Made by a program: the position numbers and the translations under genes
Source of the DNA: Bacillota bacterium
GTDB lineage: Bacteria > Bacillota > Clostridia > Acetivibrionales > DSM-1351
DNA: 64,000 nt
NCBI GenBank assembly: GCA_023441625.1
Contig: JAEZOA010000181.1
Span: 1-64,000 of the forward strand
Reading direction: 5' to 3'
Notes under the pieces: model-generated
The model's input: the letters and a program-made list of their open reading frames with translations, nothing else
Database searches by the model: none
What the model was told of the DNA's origin: nothing
Part shown: piece after piece, positions 37,915 to 46,551 of the stretch
Numbering within the stretch: the first letter of the stretch is position 1
How the letters are laid out: each line of letters opens with the position of its first letter

Positions 37915-38766
37915 ATGAAACATACAACAAGATTAATTACAATTTTAATAATTTCGTTGCTTTTTTCAGCTTTTTCAGTGCAAGTTGTTCAGGCTAATGG
38001 TGTTAAGGTGACCACTCAATATAGCAATGAAAAATACAAAATCACTCTCACCAGTCAAGAAACTGGCAAGGGTATTAAAGTAATGGGTTTTAGTATTGCA
38101 AATGGAAAAGCTGTTAATGTTACATATGCCTTTACAAAAGAAGCAGCCAATACAGCTACTGTTGAAATTGACAAAGCGATGGTGCTGGCTCCTTTTAGGG
38201 TTATTACAACAAACACTGACAATTTAAGCTATCGACCCTTTAGTGACATTTTAAATACTGAAGCTGATGAATATATACGCCATATTCATGATGTTGGTAT
38301 AACAAATGGTTTTTTAGATGGAACCTTCAAACCAGATAATACTCTGACTAGAGCAGAGGCAGCTGTAATGCTTTCAACTGCATTAAATTTAAAATTAGAA
38401 AATACTTTAGAATATAGCAATAAATTTAAGGATATAAATAAACATTGGGCCGAAAAATATATAAATACTATTTTGAAGGAAGGCATAATGACTGGTTTTT
38501 CTGACAAAACCTTTAGACCAAACAATAAAATAACTGTAGCTGAGGTATGTGCGATAATAAATAAAGCCTTTGATTTCCAAACAAAAAATCAAGGAATATT
38601 TACCAAGCTAAAAAAGGATCAGTGGTATTCGTCATTTGTTCAAAATATATTTAATTTAAAGATTTTAACACCTGAGGATAGTATATACAAATCCTTTAAC
38701 GAAACCAGCAATATTTCCCGCGGAAACTTTGCAATGATGCTTAGTAGAGCACTTTCTACTTATTAG
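37915..38766 (+). CDS. Short exported protein with three SLH domains
   Basis: A 283-residue secreted protein: signal peptide (1-28, ending VVQANG), a ~75-residue beta-rich domain, and three SLH motifs: FSDILNTEADEYIRHIHDVG, FKDINKHWAEKYINTILKEG and a divergent one near the end. GGAGGAAAAC places the start at ATG 37915. As the last gene of the SLH run it could coat the wall or compete for the same polymer sites as the long proteins. Nothing indicates catalysis. No clear terminator is visible before ywmB. Confidence 0.83.
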   Translation: MKHTTRLITILIISLLFSAFSVQVVQANGVKVTTQYSNEKYKITLTSQETGKGIKVMGFSIANGKAVNVTYAFTKEAANTATVEIDKAMVLAPFRVITTNTDNLSYRPFSDILNTEADEYIRHIHDVGITNGFLDGTFKPDNTLTRAEAAVMLSTALNLKLENTLEYSNKFKDINKHWAEKYINTILKEGIMTGFSDKTFRPNNKITVAEVCAIINKAFDFQTKNQGIFTKLKKDQWYSSFVQNIFNLKILTPEDSIYKSFNETSNISRGNFAMMLSRALSTY

Positions 38767-38903
38767 GAACAACATCCTTCTTTTGAAAACTTATCATGTA
38801 TACGACCTTTTTAAACAGGCAATAATCTTTAATAGCTTATATAATTTGTGTTTTTGATTATGCAAAATTATGTAAGAAATTTATTATTGTTAGGGTGGTA
38901 TAT

Positions 38904-39656
38904 ATGAGAAAGTTTTCTTTTATTTTTATAGTGGTATTACTTGTCGCAGCTATAATTGGAACTACGTACTACATAAGAATACAGAATAAATCAAATCAAC
39001 AGGAAATTTCAATTACCGATGCTTTTAATTCCTCAGGTGCTAAAATGATTATAAATGAGCTGTATTTTTTTGTAAGAGCAAATGATGATTTTAAAGACCT
39101 TGATAGTTTGACAAATGTTTGTAATGAGGTATATAAAGTCTTGGAAATAGATGACTATTCAAAGAATTCTAATAGTACAGACTATTTGATAAAATCAGAT
39201 TTTTCAGGTACTACAAAAGATGGTGTGAAAGTTACAGCTATGGCAAGTATTGTAGGGAATAAATCTGGCGCAGGAGATAAATATATTACTATAGATGCAG
39301 TAGGAGCTGAGGACGCAACAGCAATTTTGCTAAGAGATAAAATAGAAAAGGTATTTGATTCCCATAATCTTAAGCCTGTTGTAAATTCCTGCATTACAGG
39401 AACGTATGATGGAAATGTAGGAGACGCACAGCTAGAAAATATTTGTAGACAAGTATTAGATGAAAGTGATGCATATAAGATAGATAGCCTGAGACATGAA
39501 AATATAATCAGCGTTTCAGCCTTTTCTCCTATGATTAAAGATAAGTTAAATGTCAATGGTAAGAATGTAAACTTAAGTATTGCAATCAGATATAACAAAC
39601 AAGAGGATAAAACTTATTTTTGGGTGGCTACACCTATTGTGAATGCTGAATTTTAG
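38904..39656 (+). CDS. ywmB: YwmB-family (DUF1779) exported protein
   Basis: A 250-residue protein with an N-terminal membrane/signal segment (FIFIVVLLVAAIIGTTYYI) and a soluble alpha-beta remainder. The call rests on position directly before murA-spoIID-spoIIQ, as in Bacillus (ywmB-murAA-spoIID), and on the size and repeated KDGVKVTAMASIVG / VNLSIAIRYN strands expected of this TATA-binding-like fold family. The molecular role is unknown. AGGGTGG supports ATG 38904 over the overlapping GTG 38895. Confidence 0.72.
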   Translation: MRKFSFIFIVVLLVAAIIGTTYYIRIQNKSNQQEISITDAFNSSGAKMIINELYFFVRANDDFKDLDSLTNVCNEVYKVLEIDDYSKNSNSTDYLIKSDFSGTTKDGVKVTAMASIVGNKSGAGDKYITIDAVGAEDATAILLRDKIEKVFDSHNLKPVVNSCITGTYDGNVGDAQLENICRQVLDESDAYKIDSLRHENIISVSAFSPMIKDKLNVNGKNVNLSIAIRYNKQEDKTYFWVATPIVNAEF

Positions 39657-39686
39657 CAAAAATATAAGTATAGGAGGAAGAGCTCA

Positions 39687-40946
39687 TTGGCTAAATATAT
39701 TATTAGCGAAGGTGTTCCTTTAAAGGGCAGAATTAAAATAGATGGTGCAAAAAATTCGGTTCTTCCAATAATAGCGGCATCCCTTTTAGGTGATTCAAAA
39801 AGTATTATTGACGAAGTTCCAGATTTAGATGATGTAAAAATGATGTTAGATTTAATTAAGTCACTTGGAGCGGAGGTTGAACCACAGAGTAATCCTTCCT
39901 CCTTTGGCTTACATGCTAGAAATATAACAAACTCCACAGCCCCATATGAGTTGGTAAGCAAGCTTAGAGCATCCTTTCTCATAATGGGTCCAATGCTTGC
40001 GAAAACTGGCTTTGTTCGAGTTGCTCTACCAGGTGGATGTGCAATTGGCTCAAGACCAGTTGATTTGCATCTTAAAGGCTTTACTGCATTAGGCGCAGAG
40101 ATTACCCAAGGACATGGATATATTGAGGCCAGGCGGAAAAAGCTTACTGGAAATAAAGTATATTTAGACTTCCCAAGTGTAGGGGCAACTGAAAATATAA
40201 TGATGGCAGCTGTACTTGCAGAGGGTCAGACCAGTATTGAAAATGCTGCTATAGAGCCAGAAATAGTTGATTTAGCTAGTTATTTGAATGAAATGGGGGC
40301 ATGTGTTAAAGGGGCAGGTACAGATACAATAAGAATTGTTGGAGTGGAGAAGCTCAATGGCTGTAATCATGTAGTTATACCTGATAGAATTGAAGCTGGA
40401 ACCTTTATGGTTGCAGCCGCCATTACACATGGGAATGTAATAATTGAAAATGTTGTACCAGACCATTTGAAACCAATTATAGCAAAGTTAAAGGAAACTG
40501 GGATGGAGATTTCTGAGGAATTATCTACTATTACCGTTAAGAGTAAGGGTTATTTGAACCCAATAGATGTAAAGACACTTCCATACCCAGGGTTTCCAAC
40601 TGATATGCAGGCACAAATGACTGCCCTGCTTAGTCGTACAAATGGAACTAGTATTGTGACAGAAACAATATTTGAAAATCGATTTATGCATGTTAGTGAG
40701 CTTAAAAGAATGGGCGCTAACATTAAAATTGATGGTAGAACTGCCGTGATTGAAGGAAAAAGTGTATTGACAGGAGCAGGTGTAAAAGCCACTGATCTAC
40801 GTGCGGGTGCAGCTCTTGTACTTGCTGGGCTATCTGCTGAAGGAGCCACAGAGATTGGAGATATACACCACATAGATAGAGGCTATAGCAGGCTTGATAA
40901 GAAATTAAATGCATTAGGAGCAAAGATAGAGAGAGTAGAAGAATAA
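39687..40946 (+). CDS. murA: UDP-N-acetylglucosamine 1-carboxyvinyltransferase
   Basis: First committed step of peptidoglycan synthesis: transfers enolpyruvate from PEP to UDP-GlcNAc. The 419-residue product has DGAKNSVLPIIAAS with the conserved Lys/Asn pair, the loop Cys118 in LPGGCAIGSRP that fosfomycin alkylates, and GFPTDMQAQM near residue 300. The start is TTG 39687 with a very strong AGGAGGAAG ribosome site. It lies 30 bases after ywmB and is followed by a terminator. A second murA copy may exist elsewhere, as in many Firmicutes. Confidence 0.95.
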   Translation: MAKYIISEGVPLKGRIKIDGAKNSVLPIIAASLLGDSKSIIDEVPDLDDVKMMLDLIKSLGAEVEPQSNPSSFGLHARNITNSTAPYELVSKLRASFLIMGPMLAKTGFVRVALPGGCAIGSRPVDLHLKGFTALGAEITQGHGYIEARRKKLTGNKVYLDFPSVGATENIMMAAVLAEGQTSIENAAIEPEIVDLASYLNEMGACVKGAGTDTIRIVGVEKLNGCNHVVIPDRIEAGTFMVAAAITHGNVIIENVVPDHLKPIIAKLKETGMEISEELSTITVKSKGYLNPIDVKTLPYPGFPTDMQAQMTALLSRTNGTSIVTETIFENRFMHVSELKRMGANIKIDGRTAVIEGKSVLTGAGVKATDLRAGAALVLAGLSAEGATEIGDIHHIDRGYSRLDKKLNALGAKIERVEE

Positions 40947-40965
40947 ATAAGTCATAAGTAATAAG

Positions 40966-40997
40966 AACCGCATACTTCATTACAAATGCGGTTTTTA
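40966..40997 (+). terminator. Terminator after murA
   Basis: Perfect 8-bp stem AACCGCAT/ATGCGGTT (40966-40973 with 40986-40993), followed by TTTT. Confidence 0.85.
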
Positions 40998-41104
40998 TAT
41001 TAGCTTTTTCGTAGAAAATCATAAAACAGCCCCAAGTGAATATATATTAACATGTACATTTACTGGGGGAATTTTAACCTCTAGTTTCAAAAAGAGAGGT
41101 AAAA

Positions 41105-42085
41105 ATGAAAAAACTGTGTGGCTATATTATTCTGATGCTTATAATTGTTGTTTTACTGCCGCTAATAGTAATACGGAATTTCAGTGTGGTAGAAGAACCC
41201 ATAGCTACCGAAAATAAAGAAAGAATTGCTATTAATGTATACATATCAGATCAAAATAAAGTAGTGAAAATGAAATTGGAGGATTATTTAATAGGAGTGG
41301 TTGCAGCAGAAATGCCGGCATCATATGAAATAGAAGCGCTTAAGGCACAGGCAATTGCAGCAAGAACCTATGCTTTAGGTAGAGCAACTAAGCTTTATGG
41401 CTCAAAAGATATGCACGATGGAGCAGATGTTTGTACTAATCCAGCTCACTGCCAAGCATGGATTAGTAAAAATACAGCAATAAAGCGATGGGGGTTTTTA
41501 TCTTCACTCAAATATTGGAATAAGATAAATAAAGCAGTTAAGGATACCTCAGGTCAAGTCCTGGAATACGATAACGTTATGATAAATCCACTGTTTCACT
41601 CTAATAGTGGAGGGCATACTGAGAATTCAGAGGATGTTTGGGCTGGAGTTGCGCAGCCTTATTTAAGAGGTGTGGAAAGCTTAGGTGAAGATACTTTTTC
41701 TGAATATAAAAGTGAGGTACTACTAGATACTGAGGATATGATTAAGACACTTAAAGAATTTGATCCCAATATAGAACTAAAAGGTAAAGATGTTCTATCA
41801 AATATCGAAATAAAAAATTATTCTGCGGGTGATAGAGTAATAGATATGAAGGTAGGTAATATAAGTATGAAGGGTACAGAATTCAGAAAACTATTTCAAC
41901 TCAAATCAACCAATTTCAAAATAACAAAGCTACCTAATGGAAAAATATCAATAACGACCTTTGGATACGGGCATGGGGTCGGCATGAGTCAATGTGGAGC
42001 AAATTATTTAGCTAAAAAGGGAACTGGTTTTATGGATATTTTAAAGTATTATTATAAAGGTGTAGAAATAAAAGAGGTAGTTTAA
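41105..42085 (+). CDS. spoIID: Stage II sporulation protein D, peptidoglycan lytic transglycosylase
   Basis: Part of the SpoIID-SpoIIM-SpoIIP engulfment machine in the mother-cell membrane; it cuts stem-free glycan strands. The 326-residue product has an N-terminal membrane anchor (~6-24), catalytic Glu69 in AAEMPASYEIEALKAQA, NSGGHTENSEDVW and GYGHGVGMSQCGA. His104, Cys110, His115 and Cys116 reproduce the spacing of the zinc-binding residues described for Clostridioides SpoIID. AGAGAGG precedes ATG 41105. Sporulation-sigma (sigma-E) control is expected from the family, but I could not identify a convincing promoter. Confidence 0.94.
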   Translation: MKKLCGYIILMLIIVVLLPLIVIRNFSVVEEPIATENKERIAINVYISDQNKVVKMKLEDYLIGVVAAEMPASYEIEALKAQAIAARTYALGRATKLYGSKDMHDGADVCTNPAHCQAWISKNTAIKRWGFLSSLKYWNKINKAVKDTSGQVLEYDNVMINPLFHSNSGGHTENSEDVWAGVAQPYLRGVESLGEDTFSEYKSEVLLDTEDMIKTLKEFDPNIELKGKDVLSNIEIKNYSAGDRVIDMKVGNISMKGTEFRKLFQLKSTNFKITKLPNGKISITTFGYGHGVGMSQCGANYLAKKGTGFMDILKYYYKGVEIKEVV

Positions 42086-42116
42086 AAACCAAAGCGAAAT
42101 TAATATACTTTCATGT

Positions 42117-42144
42117 ATATTGTTTCCAATAAAGGAAACAATAT
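42117..42144. other. Hairpin just before the spoIIQ ribosome site
   Basis: ATATTGTTTCC (42117-42127) and GGAAACAATAT (42134-42144) form a perfect 11-bp stem with an AATAAA loop. Only a short TTT follows. It ends six bases before the GGAGGTGG of spoIIQ, so it may be a weak spoIID terminator or a translation-control hairpin. Confidence 0.55.
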
Positions 42145-42167
42145 TTAATGGAGGTGGAATATATATT

Positions 42168-42953
42168 ATGAAAAAACTTATTCCAGATGAAAAAAATTGG
42201 AAAAACAAGTTGTCAAAATTCTTCAATAATAAAGGATTCTATGTAATCCTGGCAGCTTGTATAATAATTGTGGCAGCCACAGCAATATTCGTAACAACGC
42301 AGAAAATGAATTCTCCTGATGCCAACATTAATGATACCAGTGTTAGTGATAAGATTATTCCTGGGGAGGCAAATGTAGATCAAGGAGAGCAAGCAAAAGC
42401 TGTTACAGGAAATATCGGTAAGACAGCTCAAGCAGAGAACTCATCAACTGCAGTAAAAACACCTGCAAAAGACGCGGTAACTAAACCTAAGGATACAACG
42501 GCTGCTATAAAGTTCACTCGCCCCGTCGATGGTGCAATAATGAAAGACTATACCAGAGACGTAACTACTTTCTATGAATCAAAGACTTTAGGTGACATTA
42601 GAGCTCATAATGGACTTGATTTTAAGGTAGACAAGCTTACAAAGGTAAGGGCAGTTGCAGATGGTACAGTTTCTCTAGTAGAGAACAATGAAACTGGTAT
42701 TACTGTTGAGATATCTCATGGAAGTACTGGCTTAAAAACCAAATATGCAGGCCTTTCATTGCAAGGGCTCGAGGATATAAGTTGTGGACTGAAGGTTAAA
42801 GCAAATGATATTATCGGGCATGTAGGAGATCCTATTCAAAGTGAATGTGAAGATGGCGCTCATCTCCATTTTGAAGTTTTAAAAAATGGAAAATCAGTTG
42901 ACCCAACACAGTACCTAAAAGATTCTTCAACCAATAAACAAACTGCAAAATAA
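42168..42953 (+). CDS. spoIIQ: SpoIIQ-like M23 (LytM) peptidase-family sporulation protein
   Basis: Forespore-side partner of SpoIIIAH in the channel linking forespore and mother cell. The 261-residue protein has one membrane helix (~22-44), a low-complexity linker and a LytM domain from ~120. The zinc ligands are intact: His147 and Asp151 (HNGLD) and the HLH at 232-234. Bacillus SpoIIQ has lost one ligand, whereas clostridial forms keep them, so an active or metal-binding form is likely. Position directly after spoIID supports SpoIIQ over a generic cell-wall peptidase. GGAGGTGG selects ATG 42168; sixteen codons of open frame upstream lack a ribosome site. Confidence 0.85.
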   Translation: MKKLIPDEKNWKNKLSKFFNNKGFYVILAACIIIVAATAIFVTTQKMNSPDANINDTSVSDKIIPGEANVDQGEQAKAVTGNIGKTAQAENSSTAVKTPAKDAVTKPKDTTAAIKFTRPVDGAIMKDYTRDVTTFYESKTLGDIRAHNGLDFKVDKLTKVRAVADGTVSLVENNETGITVEISHGSTGLKTKYAGLSLQGLEDISCGLKVKANDIIGHVGDPIQSECEDGAHLHFEVLKNGKSVDPTQYLKDSSTNKQTAK

Positions 42954-43011
42954 TTAAACGCTAATAAGGACTTGATTAATAATAAAGAACAACATTAAAT
43001 ATGTACTAACA

Positions 43012-43052
43012 AAGAAGTGTCGCAAACTAATTATAGTGGGCGACTCTTTTTT
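43012..43052 (+). terminator. Terminator after spoIIQ
   Basis: AAGTGTCGC pairs with GCGACTCTT around 43015-43048 (one internal mismatch), followed by TTTTTT. Confidence 0.65.
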
Positions 43053-43082
43053 GGTGAGAGGAGGAATTAAAAATAACAAAAA

Positions 43083-43112
43083 TTGACTAAATTATATATA
43101 TACTGGTAAAAT
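43083..43112 (+). promoter_or_regulatory. Promoter-like sequence before the Rhs gene
   Basis: TTGACT (43083-43088), 18-base spacer, TAAAAT (43107-43112). The preceding ~25 bases (AGGAGGAATTAAAAATAACA) and these hexamers recur almost unchanged at 53069-53125. Confidence 0.5.
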
Positions 43113-43125
43113 ATGTTTAAATAGG

Positions 43126-46100
43126 TTGCAGACAAAGGTTGAACCCTTTACAAAGGAAGGTACCGTTAAAAATACTTCCTATACCTATGTCAAAAGGGGC
43201 AATCTGGCTTCTGAAACAGTAAATCTTTCTGGAGTTGCGAGCACAAACCAATATTTATATAACGGTATTGGTAAAGTTGCCACAAAAATAGACCCAATGG
43301 GCTATGTAACTAAATACCACTATGATGAAATTGGAAATGTTACAAAGGAAATTGATCCAAGATATTCATCACAGGACTTAATTGCAGCTCCTGGTACTGA
43401 ATATGAATATGACGCACTAAACAGACCTATAAAGGTATCTGTTAATAATGGCACGTCAAAAAAAGTTATAAGCTATAAAGAATATGATGGACGTGGTAAT
43501 ATAACAAAGGAGTCAGATGGAGAAGGATATAACAAGGATAATCCATCAGCCTCTGTCGGAAGTACCTATGAGTATGACGCTTTCAATAATCTACTAAAGT
43601 ATAGCTCTGCTCAGACAACTCAGGACAACATGGAAAATGGAACTGATAATTATACTAAAAAGTATACCTATGATGGCTCGGGCAAAGTCCTTACAGAAAC
43701 TGATTCCTATGGTAATATAACCAGAAATGAATACTTCTTAAATGGTCTGCTAAGGCAAAGGAACTATGCAGATAATTCCTCTGAAAGCTATGAATATGAT
43801 TTAACAGGAAAAACCCTGTTAATACAAGCAGATAAAGCAAAAAATAAAACCACAACCTACTCTAATCTATTTGGAAAGCCTTATAGAGTAGAAAATCCTG
43901 ACAACACTACTGAAACCTTTGAATATTCGGCAAAGGGAGAGCTGACTAAAGGTGTTGACAGGGCTGGAAATGCCAAGTACTTTGAATACGACCTATTAGG
44001 AAACCTTACAGCAAAAAAAGAATACATTAACTCTGACACCACCTTTGACTATTATAAGCTCACAAAGAGTAAATATGATGAGGTTGGCAGGGTGCTTAAT
44101 ACAGAGATTTTTGATTATGGGGTGGACAAAGGCTCTCTTATAGGAAAAGAAAACTCCTTAGGTGATAGAGTAGAATATTCCTATGATAAAAACGGAAGGA
44201 CAATAAAAATAACAGGGCCTGCTGGACATGAAACCCTTAATGAATACGATAAACAGGGCAATCTAAAACAAAAAAACAAAAGACTGCTCAGAAGGATTAT
44301 CAGGTTAGCAGATATGAATATGATGTTGAATCAAGGCTTGTGGCAGGCTTTACTTGTTGAAACCTCTGATGTGGAAAGTAATTATCTTAGAAATGTAGAG
44401 TTCGATAATGAGTATACTACAAAAGTAAAGGCAAAAACCACCTTTACCTACTATAACGACGGTCAACTAAAAACAAAAACCGATGCAAACAGCAATACCA
44501 CAGCTTATGAATATGACCTTGACAAAAATCCAATCAAAAAGACAGACGCGCTAAACAAAGCTACTTCCTACAGCTATGATTTGAATGGTAATATGCTTGA
44601 AGAAAAGAATGCAAAAGGAATATCCTCATATTATGAATATGACAGTATGAATAGACTTATAAGAAAAAAATCACCTTCAGCTAATGGAGAACAGGCAGTA
44701 ACTAGATACATCTATGATGTAATGGGTAACCTTAAAAAGCAGATTCAGCCCAACAGCTATGTAGCAGAAAAGGATACACCTGAACTGGCTGAGACAATGG
44801 AGGGTACTTCTTATACCTATGACAGTATGAACAGACGCCTTACAACAGTACTTCCCGAAGGAAGCATACTGGAGTATCTCAAATATGATGCAAATGGAAA
44901 TGTGGTTAAAAGGATTGATGGACTTAGATATAATGGTAACGTTGAAACCTCATTAGGTTCAAGCTATAGATATGATGGATTGGGCAGGGCTGTACAGACA
45001 ACCAATGCGCTAGGATACAGCAAGACCTATGAATATAATGTACTGGGAAATATAACAAGGAGCACCGATGAACGTGGTAATTCCACGCTCTATGAATATA
45101 ATGCAGATGGAGCGCTTTCTAAAGTGCGCTTTGCTGACGGAGGGCAGATAGAATATACCTATGACAGCCTTAGAAGGAAAATAAGTCAAAAGGATCAGCT
45201 TGGGAACAGCACTATTTACAGCTACAACAGCTTCGGCAGCGTTAAGGCAGAGAGTGATGCTTATGGCAATACGTTGGAATATAGGACAGACTTACTAGGA
45301 AACATAGTAGCAGCAAAGGACAAAAAAGGCAGCTATACATATGTTACCTATGATGCTGCCAATAGGATTGAAAAAAGAAAAATGCCCTTGGAGATATATG
45401 GGAGTGGCAATGTACTCTATTCCATCGAGAACTATACCTATGACGACGTTGGAAGCATAACATCAAAGGAGGTCACAGGAACAAAGGACAAGCTGTCTTC
45501 AAGAACAACAAGCTATACCTACTATGACAATGGACTTGTAAATACGGTAACCGACAGCAGCGGAGCTTTCGCAAGAAGCTATTATGACAAAAACGGAAAT
45601 ACTGTAAAGATAGAGCGTTTGAGGTCAGAAGGCGTTTACGACGTCCAAAAGCTTGAATATGACTGCATGAACAGACTGCTAAAAGAAATAAAGCTTGTAG
45701 ACGAGGAAGACATATACAATGGATCAAACCTTCCAGAGATAGAAACCCTCAGAGATGCAGAGTACCCAGGCAAGCTTAAGATGATAACAGCCTATGAATA
45801 TGATATCCTTGGAAACAAGACCAAAGTAACAAGCCCTCTAGCCTTCGCCTACAAAGAGGACGATATTCAAAACAGAGATAAATACACTGCTGCATATTCT
45901 TATGACCTGTTAAATAGAGTAGAAAAAGTCACAGTAAAATATAACGGAAGAGATGTATCTACTGAGTATACCTATGATAATGCAGGTAATAGGATCACCG
46001 AAAAAAATGGAAGGGGCTATACAAATACCTACACTTATGACAGCTTAAACAGAGTTGAAAGTATAACAGATGCAAAAAACAACACTCTGAAATACAAGTA

Positions 46101-46395
46101 CGACTTAGCAGGCAATAAGCTCTCAGAAACCAATGCAAAAGGCGACAACATGACCTATGCCTATGATAACCTAAACAGACTTGTTACAGTTTCAGATAGC
46201 TACAATAAAGTCATAAGCAGAAGGGTCTACGATGCCAACGGAAACATTACAAAGGAAATAGATGCTCAGGGCTATCTTTCAGCTGATAACGACCAAGCAC
46301 GCTATGGAACAATATATACCTACAATCTTGCAAACCTACTGACAACAAAGTCAACACCAGAGGCAGTTGAAAGGAACACATACACAACAAAATAA
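43126..46395 (+). pseudogene. Rhs/YD-repeat core, 5' part, truncated and frameshifted
   Basis: About 1089 residues of tandem YD repeats (for example YEYDALNRPIKV, YTYDSMNRR, YEYDILGNKT) forming the shell that encloses the C-terminal toxin in Rhs proteins. There is no signal peptide, no N-terminal domain and no ribosome site before the TTG at 43126, so the 5' end looks lost. Between ~44262 and ~44362 the YD pattern is in another frame (it would read RYEYDVESRLVAGF), bracketed by two compensating indels, the first in an A-run. The frame then ends at TAA 46393-46395, but the same frame continues without a break to 49788. C-ending codons are more common here than in neighbouring genes. Confidence 0.8.
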
Positions 46396-46551
46396 GACTA
46401 CAACCAGTATGGCGAAGTAGTCAAGCAGACAGACGGTGAAGGGAACGCAACTTCCTATGAATACGATGGAGCAGGAAGACTGACAAAAGTAACCGATGCA
46501 CTTGGAATAGTCACAAAATATAGCTACGACAAGCAGGGCAGCAAGCTATCC

